Assembly: GCA_045578345.1 (NCBI GenBank)
Contig: JAZNKB010000007.1
Span: 1-64,000 of the forward strand
Source: Onthoplasma sp045578345
GTDB taxonomy: Bacteria > Bacillota > Clostridia > Christensenellales > UBA1242
DNA: 64,000 nucleotides
Direction: 5' to 3'
The notes under the pieces were generated by a model. It saw only the letters and a list, made by a program, of their open reading frames with translations, did not search any database and was not told the origin of the DNA. Both the position numbers and the translations under genes were made by a program. Within the stretch, counting starts at the first letter, position 1. Each line of letters starts with the position of its first letter. Shown piece after piece: positions 1 to 6,576 of this stretch.

Positions 1-1104
1 AGCATTATGTTTGGTGTAAACTGAGCTTGTTACTTTGCTTCCAATTTTATGACCAACCCACGATTGAATAACAAACTCTGGAATATGGTTTTCTTGACAT
101 CTTGTTATAAATGTACTTCGCAAGTCCTTTGTTTTAATATGAAAAGTTAGTTTTTCATTGATTTTGTTTAATGCTTTGCGCTGAATTTTAGGCGAAAAAT
201 TGAAAATTCGTTTTTCGTTTAGTACATTTTTATATTTTAACAATACTTGTATTGTTTTATCAAACAAAGGCATAATTCGATTGCTTTGTTTGTTCTTGGT
301 TGTGTCAAATCGATTATTCTTGTTTATGCTTTTATTTATTCTTAAAGTTTTATTTTCAAAATCAATATCTTCACGAGTTATAGCGAGAGTTTCGCCCTTT
401 CGAAGACCTTGATATAAGCAAACAAGAAAATAATCACCATGTAAAATGTTATTGCAAGAAAGAATAAAATCTTCTTGTTGTTCTTTTGTTAGTGGTTGAC
501 TGTTTTGTTTTTCGTGTTTTGGTTTATCTATTCGCAACATTACATTTTTTGTTATAATATCGTGTTTTTCCGCTTTGTCAAACATCATTGACATTAACTC
601 AAACACTTTTTGTCGTGTTCTTGGTTTTTCGATTGAGTTTAAAACAATCAAAACATTTTCAACCGAGATTAAAACAAGCTTTGTTTCTTTAAGTTCGTTA
701 GGTATGTACTTTAAAGATTTTTCGTAATCATCAATAGTTGCTTGTTTAACTTTGTTTTGTTTATAAAGTTCTAACCATTTTTTATACCAATCAATAAAAG
801 TTATTGAATTGTTATTAAACTTTTCTTCTTTTTCAACTTGAATATACTTGTCTTTTAATCTATCATAACATAGTTTTTTAGTTTTAGCAGAAACAAAATG
901 TTGTTTTCCGTTCTTGCGAAATCTTGCATAATATGAATTTGAAATAATGTTCTTGTGAACTTTAATTCCTTTATATTTCAATTCATTTGAGTTTGAAAGA
1001 GTTGTTGCATTATCTATATGCAACGATTCAACTAATGTATTTATACTTTCTAAAAATTTTGAGTTAGAAAGTAATTTTGAAATGTTATCTTTATCTAAAT
1101 TCAT
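1..1104 (-). CDS. Tyrosine recombinase / integrase (3' end cut by window edge)
   Basis: This gene starts at the ATG at 1104 and runs 368 codons to the window edge without a stop. The first 100 residues look like the arm-binding and SAM-like part, and the core-binding region follows from about residue 101 (ITFIDWYKKW). The catalytic domain shows the first Arg in YQGLRKGE, the Lys in the beta-hairpin (DTTKNKQSNR), and a TKDLRSTF then WVGHKIG pair for the second Arg and His; the nucleophile Tyr is probably in SVYTKHNA at the edge. It would catalyse site-specific integration and excision of the element. A paralog lies at 5005-5841, and the last 119 bases visible here are identical to it. The upstream SD is weak. 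Confidence 0.93.
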   Translation of the reverse strand, partial: MNLDKDNISKLLSNSKFLESINTLVESLHIDNATTLSNSNELKYKGIKVHKNIISNSYYARFRKNGKQHFVSAKTKKLCYDRLKDKYIQVEKEEKFNNNSITFIDWYKKWLELYKQNKVKQATIDDYEKSLKYIPNELKETKLVLISVENVLIVLNSIEKPRTRQKVFELMSMMFDKAEKHDIITKNVMLRIDKPKHEKQNSQPLTKEQQEDFILSCNNILHGDYFLVCLYQGLRKGETLAITREDIDFENKTLRINKSINKNNRFDTTKNKQSNRIMPLFDKTIQVLLKYKNVLNEKRIFNFSPKIQRKALNKINEKLTFHIKTKDLRSTFITRCQENHIPEFVIQSWVGHKIGSKVTSSVYTKHNA

Positions 1105-1145
1105 AGTTTTTTTGTTTCTTAATCTCTTGCGAGATTGATCTTGTG

Positions 1146-1354
1146 TGTGAATTTTGGGAAAATTCCCCCACCTAGCACAGTTATATCAAGAAAGATAACT
1201 GTGCTAGAACTCACTTTGTTCGTTATTTTTAAATCTCACGCACGCGCGAGATTTTTTATTTATTTTTTTATTTTTTTGAGTGAATTTTGAGAAAATTCCC
1301 TCAGTCAGCACAATTACATCAAGAAAGGTAATTGTGCTGACCTCACTTCGTTCG
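1146..1354. repeat. Two tandem copies of a covarying hairpin unit
   Basis: Two units of about 80 bases (1146-1222 and 1279-1354) share flanks and an identical 10-base loop, ATCAAGAAAG. The stems are 13 bp (1172-1184 with 1195-1207) and 14 bp (1304-1317 with 1328-1341). Stem bases differ between copies in a compensated way (AGCACAGTTAT with ATAACTGTGCT, versus AGCACAATTAC with GTAATTGTGCT). Each unit starts with GTGAATTTT and closes with CTCACTT. It could be a structured RNA, a recombinase accessory site or an origin. No gene was found in 1105-1804. Confidence 0.75.
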
Positions 1355-1500
1355 AAGTTTCCTTTTCGTTTTGCTTGGGTCGAGTTTCCTTGCAACATCT
1401 CCAAGGTTTTTGATTTTTATATTTAAAGCGGATGATTGAAAAATTAAACGATTTAACTTTTCTTCGACCTTTCCGGATTATGTTTTTTACTGGTCGCAAT

Positions 1501-1687
1501 TGCTTATTGCTGGCGCTGGTTAATATAAACACAAAAGCTATTAACTCACTTTAAGTTGTTTTTGTGATAGTTCACTTTTCAACCTGTATATGCTTATTGC
1601 TGGCGCTTTGGGTTGACATAGGGGGACCCCCTATTACCCCGTTAGGATTAAAATCCTAACAACCTAACTATTTGTCAAAATGACAAA
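1501..1687. repeat. Direct repeat plus nested palindromes (possible oriT or replication origin)
   Basis: A 17-base repeat TGCTTATTGCTGGCGCT occurs at 1501-1517 and exactly 90 bases later at 1591-1607. It is followed by three palindromes: 1619-1633 (TAGGGGGACCCCCTA), 1642-1661 (stem GTTAGGAT with ATCCTAAC) and 1671-1687 (TTTGTCA with TGACAAA). Such a dense run of inverted repeats upstream of a replication operon fits an origin or nick region. That role is inference; no Rep or relaxase binding site is proven. Confidence 0.5.
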
Positions 1688-1804
1688 ATCAAAGAATTTA
1701 ACAATCGAGTTCATTTTTATTTTATTTTTTAAGGTTTTTATTTTTTTACTAGAAACTACGTTGTTAAATTTGAGTTGTTAGACACTCATTTTATTAACAT
1801 TTGA

Positions 1805-2299
1805 TTAATAATTAAATTCATCATTCTTTCCATACATCATAATGTTTGTTATAGCTTGCGTTTGATGACTGTCTAATTCGAACATATCTAAAAGACCAAT
1901 ACTAAATTTATCGTTTATTTTAAAACATTGCTTAGTCCAATCTATACGAAGTTTATAAGAATATGGATGAAAAAAGAATTTTAACATCTCAGACTCACAC
2001 TGTTTGTTAATCTTATATTTTTTTGCGATATAGTCAAAACTTCTAGTGACAAACACAATATTATCTAAATTCATTAAACCTTTTTTATAAACTACAAAGC
2101 AAAAATCGGCAATTTGCACCTTTTCAATTTTTTGCTTGAAATATTTTTTGCGATGCATAAGATGAGATAAACCACTATCGGTTATATTTAAGCACTTGGC
2201 TAAATCTTTTTTAGTGTCTGCTATATGCTCGATAAACTGATAATTGTCATCTCTATAAACAACATAGCAATAATTTAAACCTTTTAAGTATAAATTCAT
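1805..2299 (-). CDS. Hypothetical protein of the element's replication operon
   Basis: This 164-residue protein is not recognised. The start at 2299 (MNLYLKG) is chosen because AAGGTGG lies six bases upstream; an upstream ATG-frame extension lacks an SD. Residues around 30-55 (KDLAKCLNITDSGLSHLMHRKK) read like a helix-turn-helix of the kind found in small phage DNA-binding proteins, so DNA binding is possible. It is the last gene of a three-gene minus-strand operon (3355 to 1805) and starts 12 bases after the stop of the replication-type protein. Confidence 0.75.
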   Translation of the reverse strand: MNLYLKGLNYCYVVYRDDNYQFIEHIADTKKDLAKCLNITDSGLSHLMHRKKYFKQKIEKVQIADFCFVVYKKGLMNLDNIVFVTRSFDYIAKKYKINKQCESEMLKFFFHPYSYKLRIDWTKQCFKINDKFSIGLLDMFELDSHQTQAITNIMMYGKNDEFNY

Positions 2300-2310
2300 A
2301 AGCAACCACC

Positions 2311-3075
2311 TTAACAATTGTTGCAAGCGTACTGATATAGCACTGAAACGGAATATTTGAATTTGTTATTTACATTTTCTGCATTATCAATCGAAACAAA
2401 CAATTCATTAAATCGATTGATAACATCTTCTTCATTACCCGAAAAGAGTTGAACAAGTTTTAAAAGAACATCACTAGAATTAATTTTTTCATTTGAAATA
2501 ATAAAGCTCTCTTTATCGTAAATGTCTGAAAACAATTTTTCAATTCTGCTATAAGTTTCAGTTTCGAGAACGAAAAAGAATTTGTTTAACTTTTCACTGC
2601 AACACGAATAAGCAAATTGTTTTTTCTCATTATCAACATCATCAACAACATCAAAATCTTTTTCTTTATTTATTTCTTTTTGTTGTTGATATTCTTTATC
2701 TATATCTATTTCTTTATCTTTTTCCTTTTCTTTTTCTTTATCAAGGTTTTGATTTGGTTTTTCTTTGGTTTTGGTTTGGTTATTGTTAGGTTTTAGTTTG
2801 GTTTCGTTTTGGTTTTGGTTTGGTTTTTCTTTTTTAGGTCTTCCGCCTTTCTTTCCATTTTCAACATAAGCATTATATCTTTTAATTGATGAGTCAATGT
2901 TTGGTTTTATTGCTGGAAAAATCATTTTAAAACTTTGCGGAACATTATCAGGTATTTTTCCATAAATACCATAATGAACAATCGCATACACTGTTTCTGC
3001 TCTTTCGCTTTCTGGTGCATTTTCAACACATTCAAGAAAAGAAGCATAAAACAAAAAGTTATTTAATTCTTTCAT
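2311..3075 (-). CDS. DUF6291-type phage replication protein
   Basis: The N-terminal 75 residues (FYASFLECVENAPES..., then IVHYGIYGK and IKPNIDSSIKRY) match the pattern of the DUF6291 N-terminal domain found in phage and integrative-element replication proteins. A basic GGRPKK motif at about residues 76-81 follows. Residues 82-135 are a low-complexity Lys/Asn/Gln/Glu linker that probably is disordered. The C-terminal 110 residues are not recognised. It probably recruits host replication factors to the element's origin. An SD (AAAGG) sits seven bases upstream. The start overlaps the end of the preceding gene by 17 bases, which suggests translational coupling. Confidence 0.7.
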   Translation of the reverse strand: MKELNNFLFYASFLECVENAPESERAETVYAIVHYGIYGKIPDNVPQSFKMIFPAIKPNIDSSIKRYNAYVENGKKGGRPKKEKPNQNQNETKLKPNNNQTKTKEKPNQNLDKEKEKEKDKEIDIDKEYQQQKEINKEKDFDVVDDVDNEKKQFAYSCCSEKLNKFFFVLETETYSRIEKLFSDIYDKESFIISNEKINSSDVLLKLVQLFSGNEEDVINRFNELFVSIDNAENVNNKFKYSVSVLYQYACNNC

Positions 3076-3355
3076 AGCTCAACCTTTTATAATCTTTTTT
3101 CAAAACCGACTTAACCGACATACAGTGTTTCAAATAATAAGCATAGTGATAAGTATATTTGAATAAAATATCATCTTCTAAATTGTTATAAGAAAAATAT
3201 TCATTACAAAAATTTTCAATTTCATAGTAAAATTTTGAATCAGTTAAAGATTTGCATTTATTTACTTTAATATCTAATTCATCAAAGAAATCATCAACAC
3301 ATTTTTTATAATTAGATTTTGTTAATAGACCTTTGATGTATTCTAAATAGTGCAT
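3059..3355 (-). CDS. Small hypothetical protein, first gene of replication operon
   Basis: This 98-residue, Tyr- and Lys-rich, mostly helical-looking protein matches no family I know. A good SD (AAAGGGG) lies six bases before the ATG at 3355. It overlaps the DUF6291-type gene by 17 bases, so the two are probably translated together. It lies next to the divergent candidate small RNA at about 3430-3545. Confidence 0.7.
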   Translation of the reverse strand: MHYLEYIKGLLTKSNYKKCVDDFFDELDIKVNKCKSLTDSKFYYEIENFCNEYFSYNNLEDDILFKYTYHYAYYLKHCMSVKSVLKKDYKRLSYERIK

Positions 3356-3394
3356 AATAAACCCCTTTTAATATTTAAAATTTTTTATAAAAAG

Positions 3395-3423
3395 TTGACG
3401 TTGGGAAATTTTGCATTTAGAAT
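3395..3423 (+). promoter_or_regulatory. Promoter of candidate small RNA
   Basis: TTGACG (3395-3400), a 17-base spacer and TAGAAT (3418-3423) form a near-consensus promoter. No coding frame with an SD follows. The transcript would run into the hairpin terminator at 3508-3545. Confidence 0.55.
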
Positions 3424-3429
3424 ATAGGA

Positions 3430-3545
3430 AGCTTTGTGCAAGTTACTCCACAAAGTCCACATATTATCAGTTGATACAGCCGTATCAAATGCGCGCAAGC
3501 CCTACAATCAAAAGTTGTAGGGCTTTTGGGTTTCCCATGACAACT
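3430..3545 (+). ncRNA. Candidate structured small RNA, about 115 nt
   Basis: Downstream of the promoter three stem-loops follow one another: CTTTGTG with CACAAAG (7 bp), TTGATAC-AGCC-GTATCAA (7 bp, tetraloop), and a terminator stem AGCCCTACAA (3508-3517) with TTGTAGGGCT (3525-3534), then a T-rich tail. The layout resembles small control RNAs of plasmids and phages. The middle hairpin also resembles the GATAC/GTATC operators at 4173-4191, so it may instead be a repressor site. No expression data are available. Confidence 0.45.
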
Positions 3546-3593
3546 ATTCAAAATTTAATCTTGACATCGATTAAATTTTATGCTAATCTTTCG

Positions 3594-3764
3594 TTAGCAT
3601 ATTTTGCTAAACTTATTACAAGCAAGTAGCATAACTTTGCAACCTTGCTTACAATCATTACAACATTTCTTGCAAGTGGTGTTGTAATCAAATCTGCGCC
3701 TACGACCTTCAACTATGTAGAGCGCATTTTCCGTTAAAAATTGTTTGTTTTTAAGAATTCGCAT
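3594..3764 (-). CDS. Cys-rich microprotein (56 aa)
   Basis: An ATG at 3764 is preceded by a strong SD (AAAAGGATG, five bases away), and the frame stays open for 56 residues. The protein has a basic patch (GRRRRF, about residues 20-25), then Cys at about 31, 34, 35, 38 and 42 (CKKCCNDCKQGC), and later Cys near 49 and 56. The CxxC pairs suggest metal binding or a small zinc knuckle. Its stop lies inside an inverted repeat (3580-3600, stem ATGCTAA with TTAGCAT) that could be its terminator. No family is recognised, and a function cannot be given. Confidence 0.6.
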   Translation of the reverse strand: MRILKNKQFLTENALYIVEGRRRRFDYNTTCKKCCNDCKQGCKVMLLACNKFSKIC

Positions 3765-3920
3765 TTTTACATCCTTTTAAAAGTGCCATTTAGTGACAAT
3801 TTTTGGCGGTTTTTTTTATTTTAAAGTGTATCAACTTGTTTTCTTGATAAATTATTCAAGATTTAAAGTTTGACCGTCTTAAATTGAAAAAATTGCTCAT
3901 TTTTTGCACTTATTATTTTT

Positions 3921-4157
3921 TTAAATTTCTTGATGTTTAAGTCCACATCCTGTGTAGTAAATACAATTTAAAACATCAAATCCGTTTTCATCGACATTAA
4001 CGGTTTCATAAAGGCGAACAGAATAAAACAATTCTTTTTGCATAATGTGTCTAATTGCTTGTTCTTTCTTCTTGAACTTTGCTTGACCACCTTTACAAAA
4101 AACAAAGTAAGTGTTTGTTTGTTCTTCCATTACTAGAACATTTTTGTTTTCTTTCAT
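3921..4157 (-). CDS. Small hypothetical protein under the early promoter
   Basis: The start at 4157 (MKENKN) is chosen because AAGGAG lies six bases upstream; the 78-residue product is not recognised. It contains a short basic region (KFKKKEQAIRH) and two Cys close together near the C-terminus. It is transcribed divergently from the CI-like repressor from a consensus promoter (4202-4230) flanked by operator-like repeats. This is the place where phages and satellites put an antirepressor, excisionase or Cro-like gene, but the sequence does not decide which. Confidence 0.7.
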   Translation of the reverse strand: MKENKNVLVMEEQTNTYFVFCKGGQAKFKKKEQAIRHIMQKELFYSVRLYETVNVDENGFDVLNCIYYTGCGLKHQEI

Positions 4158-4172
4158 TTGTTTCTCCTTTTG

Positions 4173-4300
4173 TTGATACAATTATCGTATCATTACAATA
4201 TATTTTAATGCGATAACGGTATAGTGTCAAGCGTTTTTATATAGTTTTCGTATCAAAATTGAATTTTTTATGCAAATTTAAGCATTTTTATACGATTTGT
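4173..4300. promoter_or_regulatory. Divergent control region with repeated operator half-sites
   Basis: On the minus strand TTGACA (4225-4230), a 17-base spacer and TAAAAT (4202-4207) form a strong promoter for the gene starting at 4157. Around it are repeated half-sites: TGATACAATTATCGTATCA (4173-4191, dyad), a diverged GATAACGGTATAG at 4212-4224 inside the spacer, TCGTATC near 4246 and TATACGA near 4290. They are the likely operators of the CI-like repressor, which would set the element's on/off switch. Confidence 0.6.
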
Positions 4301-4314
4301 GTTATATTTTTACT

Positions 4315-4803
4315 ATGAAGATTAAATTTTATAGAGAAAAAATGAGACTATCTCAAAGAGAGTTAGCAGATAAAATTGAAACCACACAAGCAACATTGCA
4401 AAGATATGAATCTGGAATTCATCAACCAAATATTGAAACAATGATTAAGATTGCTGATTTTTTCCAAATATCTATTGATGACCTTGTAGGTCGTGAAAGC
4501 GACACAATAAACTTAAATTTTTATAATGACAATAAAAAATCTTTGCTAGGATATTTAGCAAAGGAAGATGATAAAACTATTGAAAGAGTATTTGATTTCT
4601 ATAAGGGTTTAAAATATGATATGTTAAATCAATCAATGGGACTTGATAAATTTAAAATAATGCATATGTTTAATCAATCTAACAATTTAAATTTCCCAAC
4701 TTATGAAAATCAAATTACTAAATCTATGGAACAAACAGAGTTTTTAAGAAACATTGAAAACGATCCGTTTTTCAAAGATAAATTGAAAGATGAAAATAAG
4801 TAA
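4315..4803 (+). CDS. CI-like HTH (XRE family) repressor
   Basis: The 162-residue protein begins at the ATG at 4315 with an XRE helix-turn-helix (KMRLSQRELADKIETTQATL, about residues 9-28, and YESGIHQP after it). The C-terminal 100 residues are not a recognisable peptidase domain, so it is not an obvious LexA-type self-cleaving repressor. No SD precedes the start. A TATATT box lies six bases upstream, so the mRNA may be leaderless, as often seen for CI-type genes. It faces the gene at 3921-4157 across the operator region and is probably the element's repressor. Confidence 0.85.
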   Translation: MKIKFYREKMRLSQRELADKIETTQATLQRYESGIHQPNIETMIKIADFFQISIDDLVGRESDTINLNFYNDNKKSLLGYLAKEDDKTIERVFDFYKGLKYDMLNQSMGLDKFKIMHMFNQSNNLNFPTYENQITKSMEQTEFLRNIENDPFFKDKLKDENK

Positions 4804-4852
4804 ACAATATAGAAAGGGACATTAAAAAAATCTATATTGTTTACAATATAGA
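4801..4852. terminator. Triple inverted repeat at the end of the repressor gene
   Basis: A 13-base arm at 4801-4813 pairs perfectly with 4831-4843. A third half-site makes 4831-4852 a palindrome of its own (TCTATATTGT-TT-ACAATATAGA). It covers the stop codon of the repressor gene. It could act as a terminator with alternative folds or as a protein-binding site next to the attachment fragment. Confidence 0.5.
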
Positions 4853-4875
4853 CGATTGATTTTATGTATAATTTA

Positions 4876-4901
4876 TGGTTCGATTCCCCTTGGGACTACC
4901 A
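4876..4901 (+). repeat. tRNA/tmRNA 3'-end fragment (attachment-site scar 1)
   Basis: These 26 bases hold a T-loop (GGTTCGATTCC), the 3' acceptor strand TGGGACT, a discriminator A and CCA. No matching 5' half of a tRNA precedes it. The same 26 bases occur at 19433-19458. It marks the right end of the element in 1-4901 and was left by integration into the 3' end of an RNA gene that must lie left of the window. Confidence 0.8.
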
Positions 4902-4904
4902 TTT

Positions 4905-4931
4905 TACACCACATATTGTGGTGTATTTTTT
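4905..4931 (+). terminator. Terminator behind the tRNA-like fragment
   Basis: TACACCACA-TAT-TGTGGTGTA is a perfect 9-bp stem followed by a T run. A close copy lies at 9451-9474, so the RNA gene's own terminator travelled with the attachment site. Confidence 0.75.
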
Positions 4932-4966
4932 ATTTTATACTACAAATTGATTTTATAATTTTAAAA

Positions 4967-4992
4967 ACTCAACACTAAAAATAATGTTGAGT
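4967..4992 (-). terminator. Terminator of truncated integrase
   Basis: The stem ACTCAACA with TGTTGAGT is followed on the minus strand by a T-rich tail, 13 bases beyond the integrase stop at 5005. Confidence 0.55.
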
Positions 4993-5004
4993 AATGCACG
5001 AGTA

Positions 5005-5841
5005 TTAAATTATAGAATTAAATATATTTATATATTTAAAATCAATTTCAGCATTATGTTTGGTGTAAACTGAGCTTGTTACTTTGCTTCCAATTTTATG
5101 ACCAACCCACGATTGAATAACAAACTCTGGAATATGGTTTTCTTGACATCTTGTTATAAATGTACTTCTTAAATCTTTTGTTTTAACATGAAAGTCTAAA
5201 AGTTTATTTATTCTTCCTAATGCAATTCTTTGAGTTTTAGGACACATATTAAATATTCTGCCTTTTATGTCTTTATATTTTTCTAACAACTCTAACGAAT
5301 CAGTAAAGATTGGGACAACCCTATTACTCTGTTTGTTTTTAGTTGTATCAACTTTATTATCATTGTTAATACTTTTGTTAATTGTAATTGTTCGGTTGGT
5401 AAAATCAATATCTTGGTCAGTTATTGCTAAACACTCACCTTTTCTAAACCCTTGATATAAACACAATAAGAAATAATCTCCATGTTCAACCTGCTTGCAA
5501 GCATTTATAAATTTTCTTTCTTGCTCTCTTGTTAATGGTTGGCTGTTTTCTTTTTCGTGCTTTGGTTTGTCAATGTTTGCTATTATGTTCTTTTCAATGA
5601 TTTCATTTTTCATTGCTTTATCAAACACCATATACAATAATTCATAAACCTTTTGCCTTGTTCTTTCAGCTGAAATTTTGTTAAGCAATTGTAAAATTTG
5701 AATTGTTTTAATTTCAGTTATGTTGCTTTCTAACACTTCAACAGGAACATGGGTAAGAGATTTTGCATAGTCATCAATAGTTGCTTGTTTAACTTGATTA
5801 ACTTTATAAAGTTCTAACCATTGTTTATACCAATCTAACAA
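5005..5841 (-). pseudogene. N-terminally truncated tyrosine recombinase
   Basis: This 278-codon frame aligns with the integrase at 1-1104 from residue 101 (ITLLDWYK versus ITFIDWYK) to its C-terminus. It keeps the core domain and the catalytic residues, including the terminal SVYTKHN. The N-terminal 100 residues are missing: homology reaches a TAA just upstream, the only possible start is a TTG without an SD, and the sequence beyond is unrelated. It is probably a dead integrase of the second island layer. The stretch 5050-5168 is identical to 1-119. Confidence 0.8.
5050..5168. repeat. 119-base perfect direct repeat of window start
   Basis: Bases 1-119 and 5050-5168 are identical, and then the two integrase genes diverge abruptly at base 120. 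The repeat may extend left of the window. It fits recent gene conversion or recombination at the end of the integrase genes. Confidence 0.9.
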
Positions 5842-6576
5842 AGTTATAGTTTCTTTTTAAATTTTGTCCAAACCACCCTTTAAAATGGGTGTAGTCATGT
5901 TATAATATATATAATAAAACCAGCAAAGATATTGTTTTGGCCACAACAATATCCTTACCGGCTAAAATATAATAACATTAAATTGTCACTTTTTGAGTGC
6001 CAAACTGCCAATTACATAATATATCATGTAGGATTAAATTTAATTTTTTGACATCTAACCCCTGAAAAAGTTAGGGTGGTAGGTATAATTTATATAAATA
6101 ACCAAACCAATCTCCTGCGGTGATAACCGCTAATTCACCTTGTGCTTTAGCACGAATTAGTTACGAAGTTAAAGTATAGTGTTACCTTTAACTTCGTAAC
6201 ATTGTAACCAAGCACTATTTTATAGATGTTTATAAGCGTTTCAACTTTGTAACATCTGTAACCAAAACCTATTTAACTTTGTAACATCACAACAAATTTG
6301 TTTTCTTATAATGATTAAAAAATAAGCGCAGTTAAAGGTATAGTATTACCCTTTAACTGCGTCGCACTGTCGCACCCATCTATTTTATAAGGGATTAGAC
6401 GCTCTCAAGAGTGTCGCACTTATTGTCGCACCCTAGAAAAAAGTGTCGCACATTTGATTCAAGTGCCATATTTAATCATTTATTATTAAATAAATTTTGT
6501 AATAATGTGTTTTTTACTTAAAAGTAGCTGCTTTTTATTTTCAAATATGGTATATTATTAGTTAAAGGAGAAATGT
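5842..6576. other. Non-coding block with palindromes between integrase remnant and RM genes
   Basis: I see no supported gene here. The block holds an inverted repeat at about 5929-5953 (GATATTGTT with AACAATATC), a hairpin at 6130-6160 (CTAATTC with GAATTAG enclosing GTGC with GCAC) and the two related repeat modules described at 6160-6440. Its last 30 bases carry the SD of the methyltransferase. Confidence 0.6.
6160..6440. repeat. Two diverged copies of a palindrome-plus-iteron module
   Basis: Module 1 has a 15-bp stem, 6160-6174 with 6186-6200, and the loop TATAGTGTTAC. Module 2 has a 12-bp stem, 6327-6338 with 6350-6361, and the loop TATAGTATTAC. Both are followed by a similar spacer containing CTATTTTATA and by short repeats. 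The repeated word is GTAAC in module 1 (TTGTAACCA and similar) but GTCGCAC in module 2. The loops are conserved while stems and repeat words have changed together. A MobV-type oriT and a site-specific recombination site are possible readings. Confidence 0.55.

Larger units (their letters stand above)
1..4901. mobile_element. Compact integrated element of about 5 kb (left end outside window)
   Basis: The segment carries a tyrosine recombinase, a non-coding block of hairpins, a minus-strand operon with a phage-type replication protein, a Cys-rich microprotein and a divergent repressor pair. It ends on a tRNA-like 3' fragment at 4876-4901. The next integrase copy (5005-5841) starts 103 bases after that fragment. 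Position 1 aligns with 5050, so the left attachment site should lie about 150 bases left of the window. No relaxase, capsid or terminase gene is present. The element borders are inferred. Confidence 0.6.

Noticed and set aside
1204..1532. Two overlapping minus-strand frames of about 70 codons
   Set aside because: They cross the covarying hairpins, have no SD and read as low-complexity shadow translations.
2690..2840. Tandem repeat locus or CRISPR-like array
   Set aside because: The repetitive look comes from Lys/Glu/Asn/Gln codons of a low-complexity linker; there are no spacers of constant length. No CRISPR array was seen anywhere in the window.
3411..3629. 72-codon plus-strand frame
   Set aside because: It has no SD, spans a strong terminator hairpin and lies opposite the better supported Cys-rich gene.
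4876..4901. A complete tRNA gene
   Set aside because: Only the T-loop and 3' acceptor strand are present; no 5' acceptor, D-arm or anticodon arm can be placed in front of any of the copies.
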